From: Hyphomicrobiales bacterium
GTDB taxonomy: Bacteria > Pseudomonadota > Alphaproteobacteria > Rhizobiales > Rhizobiaceae
Assembly (NCBI GenBank): GCA_900465665.1
Contig: UBJO01000066.1
Span: 43,323 to 107,322 of the forward strand
Direction of reading: 5' to 3'
Length of the DNA stretch: 64,000 nt
Position numbers and translations under genes: made by a program. Positions 26,103 to 34,600 of this stretch are shown here, in pieces. Each line of letters starts with the position of its first letter. Position 1 is the stretch's first letter. The notes under the pieces were generated by a model that was not told where the DNA came from, made no database searches, and saw nothing but the letters and a program-made list of their open reading frames with translations.

Positions 26103-26193
26103 CCAGGATCCTATCGGGCGAAAACCTCGGGCGTTGTGCGCATTGTCGGCTGCTGTCCGCCGAGTGCGGCTCGTTGCAGGATAGTGTGCCTTG

Positions 26194-27735
26194 ATGGCCA
26201 CGGATGTGCACCCGACCGAGCGGCAGAGCAACATGCAGATCCTGAAGTCCACCGTTTTGATCGGTGGATCCTCGGTCGTGAATATCGGCTTCTCGATCAT
26301 TCGCAACAAGACGATGGCGCTCCTGCTTGGGCCCGAAGGCGTGGGCCTTGTCGGTCTTTATAGCGCCACGATCGACATCGTTCATTCCGTCGCGGGCTTC
26401 GGGATGAACGCCAGCGGTGTTCGCCAGATTGCGGAATCCGTCGGCAGCAACGATCCCGATCGCATCGCCAGAACTGCGACGGCCTTGAGGCGTATCTCGG
26501 TGGTGCTGGGGTTTCTCGGAACGCTCGTGATGGCACTTCTCGCCGCGCCAATCGCCAGGTGGACATTCGGCGACGACCAGCACGCAACGGCAATGAGGCT
26601 GCTGTCGATCGTCATCGTCTTCCAGGTCATGTCGGGCGGGCAGGCGGCGCTTGTTCAGGGTGTTCGCGACATCGCCAGCCTCGCGCGGGTCAGCATGCTG
26701 GGCGCATTCTTCAGCACGGTGATCAGCATCCCTATCATCTATCTCTACGGTGAAGAGGGTATCGTGGCGTCGCTGATCTGCATCGCGGCCGCGACGCTTG
26801 CGACCTCGTGGTGGTACAGCCGCAAGATCGAGATTAACCCGTGCCGCCTGTCGTTCAGGGATCTGCAGACCGAAGCCGCCGGGCTGTTCAAGCTCGGCTT
26901 TATTTTCATGGTCAGCGGCTTCCTGACCTTCGGGAGCGCTTACGCCATCCGCATCTTCGTGCTGGACGAGGCTGGCATCGTTGCGGCCGGGCTTTACCAG
27001 GCTGCGTGGTCGCTGGGTGGGCTGTATGCCGGTTTCATTCTCCAGGCGATGGGCACGGACTTTTATCCGCGGCTGACCGGTGTCGCCAATGACGACGGCG
27101 AATGCAATCGCCTCGTTAACGAGCAGACGCGGGTAAGCATGCTTTTGGCGGGCCCAGGATTGCTCGCAACGCTGACGCTAGCACCGTTGATTATGCATGT
27201 CTTCTACTCTCCCGCCTTCTATGCGGCCATCGATTTGCTGCGCTTGATCTGTTTGGGAATGATGCTTCGCATTATTGCCTGGCCTATCGGCTTTATCATT
27301 CTCGCGAAGGGCGCCCAGCGGATATTTTTCTGGACCGAGGTTGCTGCGACCATCGTTCATGTCGGTCTGGCTTGGATCTGCGTCAAATCCTTCGGAACAG
27401 TGGGCGCCGGTATCGCGTTCTTGGGTCTGTATGTTTGGCACAGCATTCTTATTTACTGGATCGCGCGGAACTATACCGGTTTTCGCTACTCGGCCATCAA
27501 CCGCATCCTCGTCATGGTCTACCTTCCTTTGTCGGGGCTGATATTTCTCGCTTTCCAGTTCTTGCCGACCTGGCTGGCCGCATCGATGGGCTCTGCCGCC
27601 ACCGCCGCCACGGGGCTCTATTCGCTCAAGACATTGGCCGAACTGTTGCCGCCGGAAGCACTTCCGCGGGTCGTCCGGACAAGGCTCGGCCGCGCCGCAT
27701 TGTCCTGGTCCAGCTCGGTCCGCCAGGTTCCGTGA
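26194..27735 (+). CDS. Polysaccharide flippase (Wzx/MOP family)
   Basis: A 513-residue protein with about twelve to fourteen hydrophobic helices and the N-terminal signature STVLIGGSSVVNIGFSIIRNKTMALLLGPEGVG (in pieces) found in O-antigen translocases. It would flip undecaprenyl-linked repeat units across the inner membrane. Start: ATG at 26194, next to an overlapping TTG at 26191; an ATG at 26233 (MQILKST) is a reasonable alternative that begins right at the first helix. It belongs with the ExoF-type gene upstream. The matching polymerase (Wzy) and glycosyltransferases are not in this part of the window. Confidence 0.85.
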   Translation: MATDVHPTERQSNMQILKSTVLIGGSSVVNIGFSIIRNKTMALLLGPEGVGLVGLYSATIDIVHSVAGFGMNASGVRQIAESVGSNDPDRIARTATALRRISVVLGFLGTLVMALLAAPIARWTFGDDQHATAMRLLSIVIVFQVMSGGQAALVQGVRDIASLARVSMLGAFFSTVISIPIIYLYGEEGIVASLICIAAATLATSWWYSRKIEINPCRLSFRDLQTEAAGLFKLGFIFMVSGFLTFGSAYAIRIFVLDEAGIVAAGLYQAAWSLGGLYAGFILQAMGTDFYPRLTGVANDDGECNRLVNEQTRVSMLLAGPGLLATLTLAPLIMHVFYSPAFYAAIDLLRLICLGMMLRIIAWPIGFIILAKGAQRIFFWTEVAATIVHVGLAWICVKSFGTVGAGIAFLGLYVWHSILIYWIARNYTGFRYSAINRILVMVYLPLSGLIFLAFQFLPTWLAASMGSAATAATGLYSLKTLAELLPPEALPRVVRTRLGRAALSWSSSVRQVP

Positions 27736-27820
27736 ACCGCGATTGCCTAGACTGAACTGTCGCATTGAGATTTGCCGGCATTTTGCGTAGAGATTATGCA
27801 AGTGAGCGGCGAGGACTCAG

Positions 27821-28225
27821 GTGAAAGCGTCGGAAGCAGGCATAGTTCAATGGCTGGTGCGTGTCAGCTGCGCGATTGCGCTGGTACTTGTCGGCCTCGC
27901 GCATCAGGCGCCGGCCTTTGCCAATGGTACATTTGTACCTGATGAACTTGCCGAATATTTGCTGCCTGATGGAAGCGCGCCGGTTATCTGCACGGTGGAC
28001 AAGGCGCAAGCGACCCACCACAAGAGCAAGTTTCCCGCGCATGGCTGTGAAGCCTGCCGCATTAGCGCGTCGGCTGTATTGCCCGTCCCCGCCTTCGTTG
28101 CATGGCGAGCCGCTTCAATCCTCCCAAATCCCGCTCCGTTCCGAAGCACCGTGGTCGACGGAAACAGACCGCTATCGCCGGGCGGCGGTCCTAGAGGCCC
28201 TCCATCGAACGTCGCTCAAATTTGA
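27821..28225 (+). CDS. DUF2946-like secreted protein of a copper cluster
   Basis: A 134-residue protein with an N-terminal hydrophobic helix (about 12-33) followed by a cysteine/histidine-bearing middle (PVICTVDKAQATHHKSKF, then HGCEACRISAS) and a low-complexity proline/glycine tail. The pattern LPDGSAPVIC...CEAC resembles the short DUF2946-type proteins often found before periplasmic copper genes. A CxxC with nearby histidines suggests metal binding. The start is GTG at 27821 with GCGAGGAC upstream. It precedes the PCu(A)C chaperone, CopC and CopD genes, which supports a copper-related role. Confidence 0.6.
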   Translation: MKASEAGIVQWLVRVSCAIALVLVGLAHQAPAFANGTFVPDELAEYLLPDGSAPVICTVDKAQATHHKSKFPAHGCEACRISASAVLPVPAFVAWRAASILPNPAPFRSTVVDGNRPLSPGGGPRGPPSNVAQI

Positions 28226-28357
28226 GCTGTCATGCGGCCCGATGTCGAGCCGGTGAGCCCGCATAGATATCCCGTCTGTCCCAAACATCCGTCCGCCGCT
28301 GACCCGCTTGACATTCAAGTCAAACGAGCAGTGGGCGCTCTGGCAGGAACAATCATC

Positions 28358-28861
28358 ATGAAGAAGTTTACATTCCTTCTGGCTACCCTCCTTCTTGCAG
28401 GCCTTTTCATCGCGCCTGCCGGCGCACAGACGTTCACCGCGGGCGACATCGAGATATCCAATCCACAAGCCCGCGCTATGGTGCCCGGCGCGAAAGTCGG
28501 TGGCGGCTATCTCAGCATCACCAACAGGGGCAGAGCCGACGACAAGCTCGTCGGTATCACCTCATCGCGCGCCAAATCGTCGGAAATCCACCAGATGAAC
28601 GTCGATAACGGCGTCATGACCATGCGCCCGGTTGCCGGCGGCCTGGTTATTCCGGCGGGGCAGACAGTCGAGCTCAAGCCGGGCGGCTACCACGTCATGT
28701 TCAAGGACGTATCCGAGCCCTTCAAGCAAGGCGAGACAGTGAATGCGACCTTGACCTTCGAAAGGGCGGGACAAGTCGATGTCGAATTCACGGTAGGCGG
28801 CGCCAACGCCATGAAGATGGATGGTCATTCCGGGATGAGCGATATGTCAAAGCCGCAATAG
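28358..28861 (+). CDS. Periplasmic copper chaperone PCu(A)C
   Basis: A 167-residue protein with a signal peptide (about 1-22, ending PAGA before QTFTAGDIEI) and the PCu(A)C copper motif. The ligands sit in EIHQMNVDNGVMTMRP and about 20 residues later in GGYHVMFKD, giving H-x-M ... M ... H-x-M. A methionine/histidine tail (MKMDGHSGMSDM) adds possible ligands. The family carries Cu(I) to the CuA or CuB centre of cytochrome oxidase or handles periplasmic copper. The frame is open back to 28232, but the ATG at 28358 begins the signal peptide. It lies 44 nt upstream of copC. Confidence 0.9.
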   Translation: MKKFTFLLATLLLAGLFIAPAGAQTFTAGDIEISNPQARAMVPGAKVGGGYLSITNRGRADDKLVGITSSRAKSSEIHQMNVDNGVMTMRPVAGGLVIPAGQTVELKPGGYHVMFKDVSEPFKQGETVNATLTFERAGQVDVEFTVGGANAMKMDGHSGMSDMSKPQ

Positions 28862-28905
28862 GCGGCAGGTACTAGACTGTCATCGGCAATCAGCAAATCA
28901 TTACA

Positions 28906-29286
28906 ATGAGCAATCCTATGTCTAGAACGAGCAAATTCGTTATCGCGTCCTTCGTTGCTACTCTTGTCGCTGCCGGGCAGGCGAGCGCGCATGCGCATCT
29001 CGCGTCTAGTGTTCCCGCCGACAAGGCCACGGTGCAGGTGTCCCCCACAGCGGTCGAGTTGCATTTCTCCGAGGAGCTTAACCTCCGCTTCTCGGGCGCG
29101 ACGATTGCCGGTGCCGGCGACAAGCAGGTTACGACTGGCGACGCCAAGCTTTCCACTGACGGAAAGACGCTGACGGTCCCCGTTTCGGGGAGCCTTGATG
29201 CAGGCGGATATGTTGTCGAGTGGCACGTCCTGTCGACGGATGGCCACAAGACGAAGGGCAGCTATAGCTTCACGGTCAAGCCGTGA
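28906..29286 (+). CDS. copC: Copper resistance protein CopC
   Basis: A 126-residue periplasmic beta-barrel. The signal peptide ends at QASA, and the mature protein starts with the copper-binding histidine motif HAHLASSVPAD. LHFSEELNLRFSGA and the C-terminal WHVLSTDGHKTKGSYSF complete the CopC fold, with the second histidine ligand in DGHK. It binds copper in the periplasm and is thought to pass it to the CopD membrane protein, whose gene overlaps by 4 nt. The start at 28906 is an ATG; a second ATG at 28918 is equally possible. Confidence 0.92.
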   Translation: MSNPMSRTSKFVIASFVATLVAAGQASAHAHLASSVPADKATVQVSPTAVELHFSEELNLRFSGATIAGAGDKQVTTGDAKLSTDGKTLTVPVSGSLDAGGYVVEWHVLSTDGHKTKGSYSFTVKP

Positions 29287-30161
29287 CGCCGGATACGGCT
29301 CTCGTTCTTTGCCGTCTTCTCTTCGATGCCGCAGTCATCCTGATTTGGGGTAGCTCCGCCTATCTCTGTGCGCTTGTTTCACCCGAACTCGCCCGTGTTG
29401 TCGCAGCCCGGCTGCGGTGGTTGAGCACGGCTGCAATCGCAGTCGCGTTCGCGTCCACCGTTGCCATGCTGCCGCTCCGCACGGCGATCATTGGCGACGG
29501 CTGGTCCGATATGCTGACGCCGGAGATGCTCGGCGCCGTGCTCACGCAGACGGATGTCGGGACGGCCTGGATGGGCCAGGCGGTCGGCGTACTCCTGCTT
29601 GGCGCAACCGTCGGCCTGCGGTCGAGTTATCGTCAAATGGGACGGGCCGTCTGTGCGGCATTGCTGCTGCTCAGTCTGACGTTGAGCGGTCATGCGGCGA
29701 TGAACAGCGGCTGGCTGCGGGTGATCCACCGTATCAATGATGGTGTACATCTTCTGTCTGGTGGAGCCTGGCTGGGTGCGCTCGTGCCGGTGCTCTTGAT
29801 CCTGCCGATACTTGGACGCGGTGCGCTACGGGCCGATGCGCGCTTGGCGGTCATGCGGTTTTCGACAGCGGGCCATGTCGCCGTTGCGCTCGTCCTTCTG
29901 TCAGGCGCCGTGAACACGCTGCTTATTCTCGGGGGCGTGCCGTCGGATTGGTCGTTCAGCTATCAGCGTCTGCTGAGCGCCAAGATCGCGGTGGTGGCGG
30001 CAATGGTGTTGATTGCGATCATCAACCGCTATGTCTTCGTGCCGAAGTTTGCTCGAGATCACTCTCTTCTTCCGCTGAAGATCTGTGTCATCGCCGAGAT
30101 CGTTCTCGGGCTCGTGGTCGTCGCGCTTGTCGCCTGGTTCGGTACGCTGCAGCCACGCTAG
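29283..30161 (+). CDS. copD: Copper resistance protein CopD
   Basis: A 292-residue membrane protein with about eight hydrophobic helices and family segments LSGHAAMNSGWLRVIHRINDGVHLLSGGAWLGALVPVL (in pieces). It holds the histidines, in SGHAAM, RVIHRIND and DGVHLL, expected for copper handling in the membrane. The start is a GTG overlapping the copC stop by 4 nt, so copC and copD are translationally coupled. CopD is generally regarded as taking copper from CopC into the cytoplasm. Here this would serve oxidase assembly or homeostasis rather than efflux. Confidence 0.9.
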   Translation: MTPDTALVLCRLLFDAAVILIWGSSAYLCALVSPELARVVAARLRWLSTAAIAVAFASTVAMLPLRTAIIGDGWSDMLTPEMLGAVLTQTDVGTAWMGQAVGVLLLGATVGLRSSYRQMGRAVCAALLLLSLTLSGHAAMNSGWLRVIHRINDGVHLLSGGAWLGALVPVLLILPILGRGALRADARLAVMRFSTAGHVAVALVLLSGAVNTLLILGGVPSDWSFSYQRLLSAKIAVVAAMVLIAIINRYVFVPKFARDHSLLPLKICVIAEIVLGLVVVALVAWFGTLQPR

Positions 30162-30284
30162 GCGCGAAAACAGCAGGACGACCCATCTACGTCAAATAAC
30201 GGTGCTGCGCGTTTTTTCGCTTTGAAGCCTTGATTCTCCATGCCATTTTCGGCGCAACACTGCATACCAATAATGGGGACGATC

Positions 30285-30887
30285 ATGTTTTCAAAAAGCA
30301 TCAAATTCAACGCCGCTGTTGCCGCGCTCCTGCTCGCACCATCGCTTGCCTTTGCCCATCCGGGCGCCGGCCAGGCGGTGGGCTTTGCGAATGGCTTCAG
30401 CCACCCCATGTCCGGGCTCGACCATATCCTGGCCATGATCATGGTCGGGGTCGTTGCCTGGCAGCTTGGCGGTCGCGCGGTCTGGATGGTGCCTGCCACC
30501 TTCGTCGCCGTCATGGGCCTGGGTGGAGCGCTCGGCATGATGGGTATCTCGATCCCCTTCGTGGAAGCCGGGATCGCGCTTTCGGTGATCGTTCTCGGCG
30601 CCGTCATAGCGCTTAGCGTTCGTGCGCCGGTTGCCGTTGCCGCCGGTCTGGTTGGGCTGTTCGCCATTTTCCATGGTCATGCGCATGGTTCCGAAATGCC
30701 GGCTGCCGCCGCGGGCATGTCTTACGCCGCCGGCTTCATGATCGCGACGGCCATGCTGCACGCCATCGGTCTTGCTATGGGCTTTGCGATCGCACGGGCC
30801 GGCGATGCCAAAGGCGCTCTCGTCGCGCGTTCCGCTGGCGGTGTCGCGGCGCTGGCCGGGATCGGTCTGCTGACCGGTCTTATCTGA
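30285..30887 (+). CDS. HupE/UreJ family metal permease
   Basis: A 200-residue membrane protein. After a cleavable-looking N-terminus (KFNAAVAALLLAPSLAFA) comes HPGAGQAVGFANGFSHPMSGLDHILAMI and, later, FHGHAHGSEMP. These histidine clusters define HupE/UreJ secondary transporters for nickel or cobalt. Six or seven helices are visible. I chose the ATG at 30285; other in-frame ATGs are at 30240 and 30273. It lies 123 nt after copD on the same strand. Whether it carries nickel, cobalt (for the nearby cob pathway) or copper cannot be settled from sequence. Confidence 0.85.
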   Translation: MFSKSIKFNAAVAALLLAPSLAFAHPGAGQAVGFANGFSHPMSGLDHILAMIMVGVVAWQLGGRAVWMVPATFVAVMGLGGALGMMGISIPFVEAGIALSVIVLGAVIALSVRAPVAVAAGLVGLFAIFHGHAHGSEMPAAAAGMSYAAGFMIATAMLHAIGLAMGFAIARAGDAKGALVARSAGGVAALAGIGLLTGLI

Positions 30888-30903
30888 TTGCCGTTCGCTC
30901 TGG

Positions 30904-30931
30904 GATGAGGGGCCCTTGTCGGCTCCTCATC
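30904..30931. terminator. Hairpin between convergent HupE-like and response regulator genes
   Basis: GATGAGGGGCC and GGCTCCTCATC form an 11-bp stem with one G-T pair around CTTGTC, placed between the two convergent genes. No T-run is present. Confidence 0.6.
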
Positions 30932-30960
30932 ATAAGTTTCGTGGAGACAACTCGGCGTTT

Positions 30961-31389
30961 CTAATTCAAGCCGCGGCGAAGTTCCGCTGCTTTCCTTAGC
31001 GTGCGTTGCACGGTCGAGGGCATAGCCGGCTTGGTGACGACACCAAGCGCGCCGTTCAACTTATCCGCCACGGCCTCCGGATTGCCGGTCATGAACACCA
31101 CGGTTACCCCGAATTCCTCCACCAGACGGCGGCCGATTTCCGGGCCGGTCGGTCCGTCCGAGAGGTTGACGTCGACGAAGGCGATATCGGCGTCGCGCGC
31201 AAGCTGCAGCGCTTGGTCGCGACCGTTCGCCAGGCCGGCGACGTCGAAGCCCATCTCTTTTATCGTTTCCTCGAGATCAAGGGCTATGAAGAGCTCGTCC
31301 TCGACGATCAGGACACGCTGCTTGGTGCTATTTTCAGTCTGTGAACTGTACTCAACGCCGGTGCCCATACTTGGCCCCCTGTTACTCAT
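30961..31389 (-). CDS. Single-domain response regulator (receiver only)
   Basis: A 142-residue CheY-like protein with a complete phosphorylation site: the acidic pair in VLIVEDELFIALDL, the phospho-acceptor aspartate in ADIAFVDVNLSDG, the threonine in VVFMTGNP and the lysine in VVTKPAMP. No output domain is present, so it probably relays phosphate or acts by protein contact, as in the rhizobial general-stress or HWE-kinase systems. Its start could be 31389 (ATG) or 31368 (ATG preceded by AGGGGG). No kinase gene is adjacent. Confidence 0.85.
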   Translation of the reverse strand: MSNRGPSMGTGVEYSSQTENSTKQRVLIVEDELFIALDLEETIKEMGFDVAGLANGRDQALQLARDADIAFVDVNLSDGPTGPEIGRRLVEEFGVTVVFMTGNPEAVADKLNGALGVVTKPAMPSTVQRTLRKAAELRRGLN

Positions 31390-31660
31390 TTTCACGAGAA
31401 CTCGGACGGAAAACGGCTCGGCAACGGATATGTTCCGCGGCGGGACAGCTTTATTTTCAGTTAAGATATTGTTAATATTAATAAAACGCTAATTTCCGCC
31501 TCTCGTGATGCATGCTCTCTCAGAGACCCACAGCCGGTCTTGATGGTGCTATTACATGATTGAGATTTACTGCCGGGCGACGCTCCATCCGAGTTGACAA
31601 CAGGGATGCAAGTGGGGAGAGTTGCCGCCAAATGAGGCGCCAGCATATTGGGGGGAACCT

Positions 31661-34600
31661 ATGTTCGCACGCGCGTTCTTGACATCCGTAACCGTTGCTC
31701 TTTCGACCGCTCTAATTGGTTCGCCCGCCTTTTCCGCGGACAGCAAGCGCCAGGTACAAACCGTGCGCGATGCCGATTATTTCGGCTTTGATCTGCGCAG
31801 CGAGCAGAACGTCACGCTCGACCAGTGCAAGGCCTCGTGCATTGGCGACAAGTCGTGCAAGGCCTTCACCTATAACCCCAAGGCCAGCTGGTGCTTCTTG
31901 AAATCCGACTTCAAGACGATGAATGCCTTCCCGGGCGCCATCGCCGGGAAGATCGTCGAGACAGCGGGCAGCCAGGAGCCGGATCTCGGGGCGGCGCCTC
32001 GCATCGGATTCCTCTCGGGCGATGTGCTGCAACAAGCGCGCGACGACAAGGCCAATCTCGAGCTCGCCGACGACCAGCAGGGGCAATCCGCCGACAGCCT
32101 CATCGCCAACGCGCGGATCGACCTCACGGCCAACAATGTCGTCGATGCCCTGAAATCCTTCCGGGGGGCGCTGGCGCTTACGCCCGATAATGCCGACCTG
32201 TGGCTGGAGACGGCGCGCGCTGGCGACAGCTTCGTCAAGACAGACGACAATAACGGTAGCGATATCTACGCCGAGGCCGTGCTCGCTGCCATCAATGGCT
32301 ATGACCTGACGCGGACGACGACCAGTCGCGCCGATGCGCTTGCGGTTCTCGCCGTGGCGCTCGAAAAGAACGCGAACTACCGGGCCGCGCTGAACGCCTA
32401 CAAGGCAAGCCTGGCGCTGGTGAATTCGAAAGAAGTTCAGGCCGCCTTCCTGCAGCTGAAATCGACGCAGGGCTTCCGTATCACCGACCACACCGTCGAT
32501 GCCGATAGCGCGACCCCGCGCGCTTGCGTCACTTTTTCGGAATCACTGGTCAAGACCACCGACTACACCCCCTTCGTGACGCTCAATGGCGCCTCGCCGA
32601 AAGCGCTCGAAACCAAGGACAAACAAATCTGCGTCGAGGGCCTGACGCACGGCGAGAACTACAAGATCGCCTTCCGCACTGGGCTTCCCTCGTCGGTCGA
32701 CGAAGTTTTGGAGGCGCCCGTCAGCCTCGATATCTACGTCAAGGACCGCACCGCAAGCGTCCGCTTCACCGGCGACAGCTTCGTGCTGCCATCGACGGCG
32801 CGTCGAGCCATCCCGATCGTTTCGGTCAACATGGCCTCGGCCAATCTCAAGCTCTACCGTATCGGTGATCGCGGCATCGCGCCGTTGCTGACCAGCTCGC
32901 AGTTCCTCACCCAGCTGGATGGCTATAGCGCCCAGAGGATCGAGGACGAGAGCGGTGAGCTTGTCTGGCAGGGCGCGATCGATATCGCCAATGACCTGAA
33001 CAAGGACGTCGTCACCAGCTTCCCCGTCGATGAGGCGGTGCCGGAGCGCAAGCCGGGCGTCTATGTGCTCACCGCGACATCGCCGACCGGACCGGACCAG
33101 GAATGGAATTCGCAGGCGACGCAGTGGTTCGTGGTCTCCGATATCGGCGTGACGACCTACGCCGGGACAGACGGCCTCAATGTCTTCGCCCGCTCGCTTG
33201 CATCAGCCAAGCCGATGGCCGGTGTCGCGCTGCAGCTTCTCGCCAAGAATAACGAGGTGCTCGGCACCGCCACCACCGACGACAATGGCCGCGCCACCTT
33301 TACCGCCGGGCTGATCCGCGGGACGTCGGCGCTGACGCCTGCCGTGATCACAGCGAAGAACGGGACGTCGGACTACGTCTTCCTCGACATGACGCGGGCT
33401 GGTTTCGACCTCTCGGATCGTGGCGTCACCGGCCGCGCATCGCCCGGCGCGATCGACGTGCTGACATTCACCGAACGCGGCATCTATCGCGTTGGCGAAA
33501 CGGTTCACGCGTCGGCGCTGGCGCGCGATACGGATGGCAAGGCGATCGAAAATCTGCCGCTGACCTTCATCTTCACGCGCCCCGACGGGGTCGAAGATCG
33601 CCGCATCGTCAGCCAGACCAGCAATCTCGGCGGCTACAACGTGGATTTCGCCGTACAGGACAACGCCATGCGCGGCACCTGGACGATGAACATCCATACC
33701 GACCCGAAGGGTTCGCCGATCGCCAGCAAGAGCTTCCTGGTTGACGATTTCGTGCCGGATCGGACCGACATGGAGTTGAAGACCGAGGCGAAGGTGATCG
33801 GTCCGGACACGCCGGCGACCATCAATATCTCGGGCAAGTATCTCTATGGGGCACCTGCCGCCGGGCTGACGCTGGAAGGCGATGTCGTCATCAAGCCGAC
33901 GCGCCAGGCGGACGCGTTTCCGGGCTACTTCTTCGGCCTTGCCGATGAAGAGGCAAGCGAGGATTCGCGCCAGTCGATCGAGGGACTGCCGGATCTCGAC
34001 GAAAAGGGCGAAGGCGTTACTGATCTGACGGTCGGCGAGCTGCCGGCAACGACGCAGCTTCTTAACGCCACCGTCTATATCCGAATGCAGGAAGCCGGCG
34101 GGCGCGCGATCGAGCGTTCGCTCGTGCTGCCGGTGAAGAACCAGGGTCCGATGATCGGCATCAAGCCGGAATTCTCGGGCGATCTCGGCGAGAACTCGAT
34201 CGCCAACTTCACTGTCATCGGCGTCAGTGCCGATGGTGCGAAAGAGGAGATGAAGGGGCTTCGTTGGAAGCTCTTCAAGCTCAACCGCGATTATCAGTGG
34301 TATCGCGATGGCACGGCCTGGAAATACGAGCCGGTCTATACCGCCGAGCAGGTGGGCAACGGCAATGTCGATACCGGCGTGGATGGCGCCAAGATCGCCT
34401 CGCCCGTACAATGGGGCCGGTATCGCCTCGAGGTCGAGAGCACCGACGCGGATGGACCGACCTCGAGCGTCGAATTCGACGCCGGCTGGTTCGTGCAGGC
34501 AACATCCACGGAAACGCCTGATGGGCTGGAGATTGCGCTCGACAAGGATAGCTACAAGGTCGGCGAGACCGCGAAGCTGAAGGTCTCCTCGCGCTATGCC

